Assembly: GCA_012719315.1 (NCBI GenBank)
Contig: JAAYAP010000007.1
Span: forward strand, 1-5,810
Direction: 5' to 3'
DNA length: 5,810 bases
From: Methanobacteriota archaeon
GTDB lineage: Archaea; Thermoplasmatota; Thermoplasmata; Methanomassiliicoccales; Methanomethylophilaceae
In this document: positions 1-5,269 of the stretch, piece after piece
Layout of the letters: each line of letters starts with the position of its first letter
Numbering within the stretch: the first letter of the stretch is position 1
Program-made: the position numbers and the translations under genes
The notes under the pieces: model-generated
Databases searched by the model: none
Seen by the model: only the letters and a program-made list of their open reading frames with translations
Told to the model about the DNA's origin: nothing

Positions 1-26
1 GGGATGAGTGAGCGGGGCCACGGTTC

Positions 27-41
27 CGGCGACCGTCGCCG
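27..41. promoter_or_regulatory. Perfect 7-bp inverted repeat upstream of the ETF operon (candidate operator)
   Basis: CGGCGAC (27-33) is followed by one base and then its exact reverse complement GTCGCCG (35-41). The dyad lies directly upstream of the purine-rich, A/T-containing stretch that could be the etfB promoter (44-55), which is where an archaeal activator or repressor dimer could bind. As RNA it could form a 6-bp stem with a 3-base loop, but no T-tract follows, so a terminator for an upstream gene is less likely. In GC-rich DNA short GC dyads arise by chance, so this is tentative. Confidence 0.3.
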
Positions 42-43
42 AC

Positions 44-55
44 GGAAGAGATAAA
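44..55 (+). promoter_or_regulatory. Candidate archaeal BRE/TATA promoter for the ETF operon
   Basis: The stretch GGAAGAGATAAA is a purine-rich BRE-like block running into a weak TATA-like element, and it is the only A/T-rich patch in the first 80 bases. Its centre lies about 30 bases before the etfB ATG at 83. With the usual archaeal spacing of about 25-27 bases to the start site, transcription would begin around 78-80, giving a leader of only a few bases. That fits the absence of a good ribosome binding site before etfB. The match to the consensus is weak. Confidence 0.35.
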
Positions 56-82
56 CGGTTCCGATGCCATGGCCGTGACAGT

Positions 83-820
83 ATGAAATTCGTCGTATTG
101 GTCAAAGAGGTCCCCCTCGCACCGGAGGTGGACACCGACGGGACGGGTCATGTCGTGAGAGAGGATGTTCCTTCGATACCAGACCCGCGTTGCATGCGCG
201 TCCTCGACCGCGTCATCGGGTCCAAGGCCGAAGGGGACAGCGTCATCGCCGTGGCGATGGGACCTCCGCAGGCGGAAGCGACGATGAGGGACTGTCTCGG
301 AAGGGGCGCCGATGCGGCGTACCTCCTCTCCGACCCGGCGTTCGCCGGCGCCGACGCGTATGCCACGGCCAGGGCTCTCGCGGCCTTCGTGACCCGCTTC
401 GTCCCCGATTACGGCCTCATCGTCTGCGGGGACCGGACCGCTGACGGAGGGACCTCGCAGGTCCCCGCCACGCTCTCGCGGATGCTGTGCGCCCCCCAGT
501 TCTACCACGTGACCGACCTGAGGCTCGGCAACGGAGGCCGGGAGGCCGTCCAGGACTACGGGGGCGGGCTCCGCGTCTGCCGGGTGCCCGACGGCGCGGT
601 CGTCTCGATGGTCCCGTCCGGCGGGTGCGGCCGCGACCCGGCCGACCCGGGCATGTCCGCCGAAGTCACGGTGCTCAACCGGGTGGCCCTCGGGCTCGGC
701 GCGTTCTCCGTGGGCGCGAAGGGCTCCAAGACCAGGATCGTGTCGTTCAGCCGGCCGGAGACGGCCGAGGCCGTCGATCCCGCGGAAGCGGCCGGGTACA
801 TACTCGGGGTGATACGATGA
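83..820 (+). CDS. etfB: Electron transfer flavoprotein, beta subunit (EtfB/FixA family)
   Basis: A 245-residue protein, the usual length for ETF beta. ETF is a soluble cytoplasmic heterodimer that takes electrons from flavin dehydrogenases and passes them to a quinone reductase, ferredoxin or NAD-linked partner. The beta subunit holds AMP, or a second FAD in bifurcating forms. Family marks seen: the N-terminal strand MKFVVLVKEVP (residues 1-11), AMGPPQAE (58-65), the GRGADAAYLLSDPAFAGADAYATA segment in two parts (73-84 and 85-96), the nucleotide-loop motif CGDRTADGGTSQVP (115-128), and GAKGSKTRIV (211-220). The usual Asn-Pro-Phe-(Asp/Glu) at about residue 32 is replaced by IPDPRCMR. The start at 83 is chosen because the family begins exactly at this strand; the frame stays open upstream to a GTG at 8, but that extension resembles nothing. 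There is only a weak GTGA before the ATG, consistent with a near-leaderless message. Its stop overlaps the etfA start in ATGA. Confidence 0.93.
   Translation: MKFVVLVKEVPLAPEVDTDGTGHVVREDVPSIPDPRCMRVLDRVIGSKAEGDSVIAVAMGPPQAEATMRDCLGRGADAAYLLSDPAFAGADAYATARALAAFVTRFVPDYGLIVCGDRTADGGTSQVPATLSRMLCAPQFYHVTDLRLGNGGREAVQDYGGGLRVCRVPDGAVVSMVPSGGCGRDPADPGMSAEVTVLNRVALGLGAFSVGAKGSKTRIVSFSRPETAEAVDPAEAAGYILGVIR
808..813 (+). promoter_or_regulatory. Ribosome binding site of etfA inside the end of etfB
   Basis: GGTGAT ends three bases before the etfA ATG and is complementary to the archaeal 16S rRNA 3' end (ATCACCTCC). It lies within the last codons of etfB. Together with the ATGA stop/start overlap at 817-820 it supports translational coupling of the two subunits and fixes the etfA start at 817. 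Confidence 0.7.
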
Positions 821-1866
821 GCAACTGCAGCACCTGCCCCTCGTCGGGCACCTGCAGCATCGGCGGCAAGGACGATGACGGCCTGCCCCCGGGCATGCTC
901 CAATGCTACAACCTCAACCAATCGACGGCGGAGGGCAACCTGGTCTGGATCGAGACCGTGCCGACCGCCGACGGATACGCGATCGCCGACGCCTCGGCAG
1001 AGGTGCTGGGGAAGCTGAGAGGGTACGACACGCGGCTGTTCGGGGTGCTCATCGGAGGGAACGGGCTCAAGGGACTGTACGATGCGGCGTTCTCGTTCGG
1101 CGTCAACACGCTGTACCATGTCAAGGAGGCCGCGCTGTCCGAATACCATCCCGAAGCCTACTGCGACGCTCTGGCCGACGTGGTCAACCGCGTCAACCCG
1201 GCCGGAGTGGTCTTGGGCGGGACCGCGCGCGGCGTGGAGATCGCTCCGCGCCTCGCGGCGGCGCTGGCGGCGGGACTGGTGTCCGACTGCGTCGATCTGA
1301 GCATGGACGGGCGGGAGATGACGTTCGTCAAATCCTCCTTCGGCGGCCGATCGGTCGCCGAGGCCGTATGCACCACGTTCCCGCAGATGGCCACGATGCG
1401 GCCGGGGGCGCTCCCCGTGCCCGAACCGGAGGCCGGGCGCAAAGGCACCGTGATCTACCGGTCGATGAAGGATGCGGATCTGAAGGGGATCGTCCGATCC
1501 GACGAGGCCGGTATCGAACGTCCGGCGAAGCGGGCGACGTTCATCCTGGGCTCTGAAATCGGAGAAGGGTCGATCGCCGTCGCCGAGCGCATCGCTGCGG
1601 CGACCGGCGCGATCGTCATGTGCACGCCCGCACTCGCCGAGGCGGGATCGATGCCGTCCGACCGCGTGTTCGACGGGATCGCCGACACCGGCGTCCTCTT
1701 CGGCATCTCCGGCGCAGACGCGGATTTCGTCCGGAGCTGCGTGATGAACCGGATGGTCGTCGTGAGCGCGGATCCCGAGACCAACGTCGGCCAGTCGGCC
1801 GATCGGCTCATCATCGGCGACACCGGGCGGATCCTCGCCGAGATCGACCGCAAGCTCGGAAGCTGA
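817..1866 (+). CDS. etfA: Divergent electron transfer flavoprotein alpha subunit with an N-terminal cysteine cluster
   Basis: A 349-residue protein, partner of the EtfB encoded just before it. ETF alpha normally supplies the FAD that carries electrons in and out of the dimer. The N-terminal half is recognisable: GVLIGGNGL (76-84), VVLGGTARGVEIAPRLAAAL (131-150), GLVSDCVDL (153-161), FGGRSVAEAV (175-184) and PQMATMRPGALP (189-200). The C-terminal FAD domain (about 238-349) is divergent. GISGA (296-300) and an Asp-Pro (319-320) remain. The usual Ser-Arg in SRAAVD is Cys-Thr (269-270), the VGQTGK loop is shortened and unrecognisable (about 283-292), the Gln-His after GISGA is missing, and AINKDPxAPIF is replaced by VSADPETNVG. 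FAD affinity may therefore be altered. Ahead of the fold sit Cys4, Cys7, Cys13 and Cys30 (CxxCx5Cx16C), which could hold an iron-sulfur cluster or another metal. Membership of the ETF alpha family is secure; cofactor content is inference. Confidence 0.88.
   Translation: MSNCSTCPSSGTCSIGGKDDDGLPPGMLQCYNLNQSTAEGNLVWIETVPTADGYAIADASAEVLGKLRGYDTRLFGVLIGGNGLKGLYDAAFSFGVNTLYHVKEAALSEYHPEAYCDALADVVNRVNPAGVVLGGTARGVEIAPRLAAALAAGLVSDCVDLSMDGREMTFVKSSFGGRSVAEAVCTTFPQMATMRPGALPVPEPEAGRKGTVIYRSMKDADLKGIVRSDEAGIERPAKRATFILGSEIGEGSIAVAERIAAATGAIVMCTPALAEAGSMPSDRVFDGIADTGVLFGISGADADFVRSCVMNRMVVVSADPETNVGQSADRLIIGDTGRILAEIDRKLGS
826..906 (+). other. Cysteine-rich N-terminal extension of EtfA (possible metal or Fe-S site)
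   Basis: Codons 4-30 of etfA contain four cysteines, spaced CxxCx5C and then a fourth 17 residues after the third. The motif CSTCPSSGTC precedes a polar Gly/Asp linker (GGKDDDG) and then the first residues of the ETF fold. Canonical ETF alpha has no such extension. Some anaerobic bacterial ETF alpha proteins carry an N-terminal ferredoxin-like domain, but this one is too short for a two-cluster ferredoxin. The spacing resembles the short Cys-rich N-termini of archaeal Nbp35/ApbC-type Fe-S carrier ATPases. One cluster or a zinc is possible; nothing in the sequence proves either. Confidence 0.5.
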
Positions 1867-1867
1867 T

Positions 1868-2338
1868 TCAACAGCCCTTGTAGAGGGAGACGGCCATCTC
1901 CAGGACCTTGTCGGCATGGCCGTCGACCTTCACCTTCTTCCAGGCGGCCTCGACCCTGCCGTCCTTGCCGACGATGAACGTGGTGCGGATGATGCCCTCG
2001 GTCGTCTTGCCGTACATGTTCTTGGTCCCCCAGGCTCCGACCGCGTCGATCAGCTCGCGGTCGGGATCGCTGAGCAGCTTGATTTTGAGTTGGTTCTTCT
2101 CTTTGAATCGCTTGTGCGTCTCGGGCTTGTCCCTGCTGACGCCGAAGACGGGGATGTTCCTGAACATGAACTTGGCGTGATTGGCGGTGAAGTCAGACGC
2201 CTCCTTCGTGCAGCCGGGCGTGCCGTCACGCGGATAGAAGTAGATGACGTAACGCACGCCTTCCAACATGCCGCTGTCCAGCATCTCCCCCTCTTCATCC
2301 GGGAGGGCGAAGCGCGGGAACAGCTCTCCGACCTCCAT
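1868..2338 (-). CDS. bcp: Thioredoxin-dependent thiol peroxidase, Bcp/PrxQ-type peroxiredoxin
   Basis: A 156-residue cytoplasmic peroxiredoxin, normal length for Bcp/PrxQ. The family reduces hydrogen peroxide and organic peroxides with a peroxidatic cysteine that is recycled by thioredoxin. Seen here: N-terminal VGELFPRFALPDEEG (3-17), the active-site segment YFYPRDGTPGCTKEASDF (33-50) with peroxidatic Cys43 and the Thr40-Pro41 that activate it, GVSRDKPETHKRF (66-78), LLSDPDREL (88-96), and IIRTTFIVGKDG (116-127) with the conserved Arg118. The resolving cysteine usually five residues after the peroxidatic one is Ser48, so the classical PrxQ disulfide cannot form. The only other cysteine is the very last residue, Cys156. 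The start codon overlaps the pheT stop by one base (TGATG read on the minus strand), making this the last gene of the operon. The stop codon lies one base from the etfA stop on the other strand. Confidence 0.93.
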   Translation of the reverse strand: MEVGELFPRFALPDEEGEMLDSGMLEGVRYVIYFYPRDGTPGCTKEASDFTANHAKFMFRNIPVFGVSRDKPETHKRFKEKNQLKIKLLSDPDRELIDAVGAWGTKNMYGKTTEGIIRTTFIVGKDGRVEAAWKKVKVDGHADKVLEMAVSLYKGC

Positions 2339-4005
2339 CAGAACACGCTCCCCGACCGTCTCGCCGTCATCGGACCGAGGTCGATCTCGAACACGGTCAC
2401 GGGGTGGGTGATGCCGAAAGCGGTGACCGTCTGCGGGGACACCTCCCCGAAGAAACCGATCCGCTCGCCGTCGACATTGATGAAAGCCCCCCTCCCGGGG
2501 ATGAAGACCGGATGATCGCAGGGGGACACGGTGTATCCGGCCGACATCTCCCTCATCACCGATTCCGCCAGGGACTTGCTCTCGGTGAACGATGTCTTCG
2601 AAGCGGTGGCCAGTGCGCACAGGCGCAACTCGTTGCGCCCGTCCCTGACGACATATCCGACCTCGAAGATCCGCTGGGGCAGGTCGCGATGGCGGTTGTG
2701 CCGCAGGATCCGCATCAGGCTCGGCATCAGGTACGGCCTCAGGCAGGTGTGCTCCTCGGTGATCGGGTTCAGGATCCTCACCGTGTCGACCTCGGGCAGC
2801 CCCGAGATGCCGAACTCTTCCTCCTCGTTGCTCAGGGTCAGGGTCGTCACCTCGGTGAACCCCGAGCCGATCATCACGTCCTTGAGGCTCTCGGCGAACA
2901 CCGTGTCGGCGCTCAGGCGCCCCGGGGTCTGCACCACCGAGTAATCGCCGCCGAACCTCTCGAAGCCGTGGCCGATGGCCACGTCCTCGTAGATGTCGAC
3001 ATCGTGCATGATGTCCAGCCGGTATGCGCCGTATCTCGCGACGACGGCGTCGGGATCGTCCGGATCGGCTTCCGCATCCATGCCCATCCGTTCCAGGGCG
3101 TCCGTCACCGTCCTCCTGTCCCCGGAGCGGATGCCCGTGAACTCCAGGCACGCCGCCGCGGAGATGCGCCGTTCGACCGGCGACAGGTCGGGGGACATGC
3201 ACTCCTCGGCGCCGGTCATGCGGACCGCGCCGATCGTGCCGCCGCGTTCGGCCAGCGCCGTGGTCACGATGTCCAGCGCGCCCTTGACGGCCTTGCGGTC
3301 GGTGCCGGTCACGTCGATGAACAGGTCGCGGGTGCCGGTGGTGACCGCGGTCAATGCTCCGTTGATCACCGGCGGGAAGGACAGCACCTCCCCGTCCGCA
3401 TCCAGGATCACCGGGTACTCTTCGAAGGATCCGAGGAGCCCGGCATAGGCCACGCCCTTCTCGTGCCGCACGAGGATCTCCGCGAGATCCATCGCCTCGG
3501 TCTTCGCCAACGGGACGAAACGGGTGCCGTGCGGTTCGGACAGGGTGTATCTGAACGGGGCCCGGACCTTGGCCAGATCATGGATGCCGATGGCGAGTTT
3601 GCTTCTCTTCCTGCCGATGGTGATATGCAGTTTCTCCTGGAGCTCCATCATCGATTTCAACAGCTCCTCGGTCATCTCGATGCCGCGGACGACGGCGCAC
3701 AGGCAGTACGGCCTGACCGAGGCGGTGCGGGGATCGAGGTCCACGACGATGCCCGTGTCCTCGACCGCGTACGGCGGGAGGCCGGGGCTGACATCCAGGA
3801 ACGCCCGCATCGCCCGGGCGACGCCTTCCACGCTGAAGAGGTCGGGGCGGTCGGGGAAGAACTCCACCGACATCGCGTCGACGCCGTCCTCGACATCGTG
3901 CATATCGGCGCCGATCATCGGCAGCCGGTCCGCCAGGACGTCCTGGGGGATGCTCCTGCCGATGAGCCCGCACAGGTCCCCGTATCCGAAGTTGATCACC
4001 GGCAT
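2338..4005 (-). CDS. pheT: Phenylalanine--tRNA ligase beta subunit, archaeal type
   Basis: A 555-residue chain that pairs with PheS (not in this window) as a cytoplasmic heterotetramer charging tRNA-Phe. The length matches archaeal/eukaryotic PheT, as against about 800 residues in bacteria, and the tRNA-binding EMAP-like extension is absent. Domain order: N-terminal B1 region with MPVINFGYGDLCGLIG (1-16) and FFPDRPDLFSVEGVAR (49-64); B3/B4 editing-type domain at about 98-260, including LHITIGRKRSKLAIGIHDL (126-144), PPVINGALTA (211-220) and LFIDVTGTD (228-236); B5 domain at about 272-350 ending YRLDIMHDVDIYEDVAIGHG; and the catalytic-like core at about 355-545, with SGFTEVTTLTLSN (381-393), LNPITEEHTCLRPYLMPSL (412-430), RIFEVGYVV (445-453) and FFGEVSP (518-524). 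The start at 4005 is chosen because the family begins MPxINF. It lies four bases after the HMG-CoA reductase stop, and its own stop overlaps the bcp start, so it is the middle gene of an operon. Confidence 0.96.
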   Translation of the reverse strand: MPVINFGYGDLCGLIGRSIPQDVLADRLPMIGADMHDVEDGVDAMSVEFFPDRPDLFSVEGVARAMRAFLDVSPGLPPYAVEDTGIVVDLDPRTASVRPYCLCAVVRGIEMTEELLKSMMELQEKLHITIGRKRSKLAIGIHDLAKVRAPFRYTLSEPHGTRFVPLAKTEAMDLAEILVRHEKGVAYAGLLGSFEEYPVILDADGEVLSFPPVINGALTAVTTGTRDLFIDVTGTDRKAVKGALDIVTTALAERGGTIGAVRMTGAEECMSPDLSPVERRISAAACLEFTGIRSGDRRTVTDALERMGMDAEADPDDPDAVVARYGAYRLDIMHDVDIYEDVAIGHGFERFGGDYSVVQTPGRLSADTVFAESLKDVMIGSGFTEVTTLTLSNEEEEFGISGLPEVDTVRILNPITEEHTCLRPYLMPSLMRILRHNRHRDLPQRIFEVGYVVRDGRNELRLCALATASKTSFTESKSLAESVMREMSAGYTVSPCDHPVFIPGRGAFINVDGERIGFFGEVSPQTVTAFGITHPVTVFEIDLGPMTARRSGSVF

Positions 4006-4009
4006 CGGA

Positions 4010-5164
4010 TCAACGCCCCAACGCGTTATGGGACTTGCCGAGGTGCCTGGCAGCCTGAGCGGCCAGGGTCGAGAGCTCGCCGGCCAGGACGGTCGCCGCC
4101 ACGATCTCGGAGAGCTTCTTGGATTTGCCGTCCCCGGCGCATCCAATCATGTTCAGCGCCTCGGACTGGCAGGGCAGCGAGGTGCCGCCGCCGACGGTGC
4201 CGACCTCCACGGTCGGCATCCTGACGCTTATGTAGAGGTCGCCGTCGATATCCTCGCACGAGGTGACCGCCATGCTGCCGCCGACGACCTGGGCGGGGTC
4301 CTGCCCTGTCGCGATGTACAATGCGGCCACCATGTTGGCCGCGTGGGCGTTGGCGCCCATCGTGCCCGCGAGCACGCTTCCGACCAGGTTCTTGCGGTAA
4401 TTGGTCTCGGCGATCTGCGCCGAGGTCGTATGCAGCCGCGCCTCGACCACGGCCCCGGGGATCCTGGCCTCGGCGACCACGGTCTTGCCGCGGCCCTTGA
4501 TGAAATTGACGGCGGCCGGCTTCTTATCGGTGCACATGTTGCCGGAGACAGATACGAGCTGCGCCCCCGTGTGCTCCTCGATCAGCTCGCATGCCGCCTC
4601 GGTGGCGATGGTGACCATGTTCATGCCCATGGCATCGCCGGTCGTGTACGAGAACCGCAGGTACAGGCCCCTGCCGCTGATGAAGGGCTCGATGCCCTGG
4701 AGCTTGCCGTGGCTGGTGGTGGATGCCGCCGCCGCTTCGACGAGTGCGAAGTTATCCTCGATCCATCCGATGGTCCGTTTGGCATGATCCAAGCCGTCGA
4801 CGCGGAAGACCGGTGCGCGGGTCATGGTGTCGCTGAGGACCGAGGCAGTCGCCCCGCCGCCTTCGTTGATCACCGACATGCCCCTCGCGATCGATGCCAC
4901 CAGCGCGCCTTCGGTGGTGGCCAACGGGATCAGGAACTCCCCCTGCGCGAAGTCGCCGGCGATCCTGACCGGCCCCGCGTACCCCAGAGGGATCTGCACG
5001 GCTCCGATCATGTTCTCGATGTTCTTCGAAGCCTTCTCGGAGCTGAAACAGTATTTGGAGATGTTCTCCAACTCCGCGCCGGTGAACTCCTCGGCGGCCC
5101 GGCGCCTCTCGTTCACGTCGGTGCGGAGGTATCCTCTGTTCTTCAGACCCTTCATCTCTACCAT
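4010..5164 (-). CDS. hmgA: Hydroxymethylglutaryl-CoA reductase (NADPH), class I archaeal
   Basis: A 384-residue soluble enzyme that reduces HMG-CoA to mevalonate, the committed step towards isoprenoid ether lipids. All four catalytic residues of the family can be placed: Glu85 in ATTEGALVAS, Lys214 in CTDKKPAAVN, Asp289 in ATGQD and His379 in LGKSH. Also seen are the HMG-CoA-binding segment ENMIGAVQIPLGYAGPVRI (50-68), the NADPH motif TGDAMGMN (175-182), GRGKTVVAEA (224-233) and NAHAANMVAALYIA (272-285). There is no membrane anchor, as usual in archaea. Two starts are possible, Met at 5164 and Met at 5155 (MKGLKNRGYL). I chose 5164 because a TATA-like element at 5186-5193 places the transcript start almost on it. 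The frame is open up to 5251, but that extension would run through the promoter. First gene of a minus-strand operon, with pheT starting four bases after its stop. Confidence 0.95.
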   Translation of the reverse strand: MVEMKGLKNRGYLRTDVNERRRAAEEFTGAELENISKYCFSSEKASKNIENMIGAVQIPLGYAGPVRIAGDFAQGEFLIPLATTEGALVASIARGMSVINEGGGATASVLSDTMTRAPVFRVDGLDHAKRTIGWIEDNFALVEAAAASTTSHGKLQGIEPFISGRGLYLRFSYTTGDAMGMNMVTIATEAACELIEEHTGAQLVSVSGNMCTDKKPAAVNFIKGRGKTVVAEARIPGAVVEARLHTTSAQIAETNYRKNLVGSVLAGTMGANAHAANMVAALYIATGQDPAQVVGGSMAVTSCEDIDGDLYISVRMPTVEVGTVGGGTSLPCQSEALNMIGCAGDGKSKKLSEIVAATVLAGELSTLAAQAARHLGKSHNALGR

Positions 5165-5185
5165 GTATGTGAATAAACTCAACGA

Positions 5186-5193
5186 TATTATAA
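5186..5193 (-). promoter_or_regulatory. TATA-like promoter element for the hmgA-pheT-bcp operon
   Basis: Read on the minus strand this is TTATAATA, set in the only strongly A/T-rich patch of the divergent intergenic region. Its centre is about 26 bases before the ATG at 5164, the standard archaeal TATA-to-start distance, predicting a leaderless transcript (or a nine-base leader if the ATG at 5155 is used). On the plus strand the same bases read TATTATAA, so the element could also drive the divergent membrane-protein gene with a leader of roughly 50 bases. Confidence 0.5.
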
Positions 5194-5204
5194 CTATCTG
5201 GGAC

Positions 5205-5219
5205 GCGGGATGCGCCCGC
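5205..5219. promoter_or_regulatory. Inverted repeat in the divergent promoter region (candidate operator)
   Basis: GCGGG (5205-5209) and CCCGC (5215-5219) form a perfect 5-bp inverted repeat around a 5-base spacer. It sits between the TATA-like element at 5186-5193 and a second plus-strand candidate at 5224-5231, a position from which a bound regulator could affect both directions. The repeat is short and GC-only, so chance is a real alternative. Confidence 0.22.
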
Positions 5220-5223
5220 AAGG

Positions 5224-5231
5224 TATTATGT
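5224..5231 (+). promoter_or_regulatory. Second candidate TATA-like element for the downstream membrane-protein gene
   Basis: TATTATGT follows the purine-rich CAAGG, which resembles a BRE. The usual spacing would put the transcript start near 5254, just at the GGAGGT ribosome binding site, leaving a leader of about 16 bases before the ATG at 5270. It is an alternative to the shared A/T-rich element at 5186-5193; the sequence does not decide between them. Confidence 0.3.
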
Positions 5232-5253
5232 GTGTACGGCATACGCGTCACGC

Positions 5254-5259
5254 GGAGGT
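5254..5259 (+). promoter_or_regulatory. Strong Shine-Dalgarno site that sets the membrane-protein start
   Basis: GGAGGT, continuing into TGA, is close to the full archaeal anti-16S consensus GGAGGTGATC. It ends ten bases before the ATG at 5270. This favours 5270 over an in-frame ATG at 5228, which lies inside a TATA-like element and has no such site. Confidence 0.65.
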
Positions 5260-5269
5260 TGACGGCCCG

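Noticed and set aside
8..82. 25-codon N-terminal extension of EtfB from a GTG at 8
   Set aside because: ETF beta begins at the MKFVVLVK strand. The extension has no family similarity and would run through the candidate promoter and dyad.
556..1917. Long minus-strand open frame (453 codons) opposite the ETF genes
   Set aside because: It lies antisense to two well-supported genes. Its translation is an Arg/Asp/Gly/His-rich mix with no recognisable fold, typical of the complement of GC-rich coding sequence.
2339..3202. In-frame upstream extension of the peroxiredoxin into pheT
   Set aside because: The extension is out of frame with the verified PheT protein and rich in Arg/Gly. The peroxiredoxin family starts at Met 2338, which also forms the stop/start overlap.
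2404..4224. Long plus-strand open frame (606 codons) opposite pheT
   Set aside because: Antisense shadow of pheT. The composition is biased to Arg, Asp, His, Gln and Gly with no domain, whereas the minus-strand product is a full-length PheT.
3524..5176. Plus-strand open frame (550 codons) spanning pheT and hmgA
   Set aside because: Antisense to both genes and crosses their junction. The product shows low-complexity shadow composition and has no credible start context.
5165..5251. 29-residue N-terminal extension of HMG-CoA reductase including a hydrophobic stretch (IVIISLSLFTYM)
   Set aside because: It could be mistaken for a membrane anchor, but it is the translation of the A/T-rich promoter region. 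Archaeal enzymes are soluble, and the TATA-like element sits within it.
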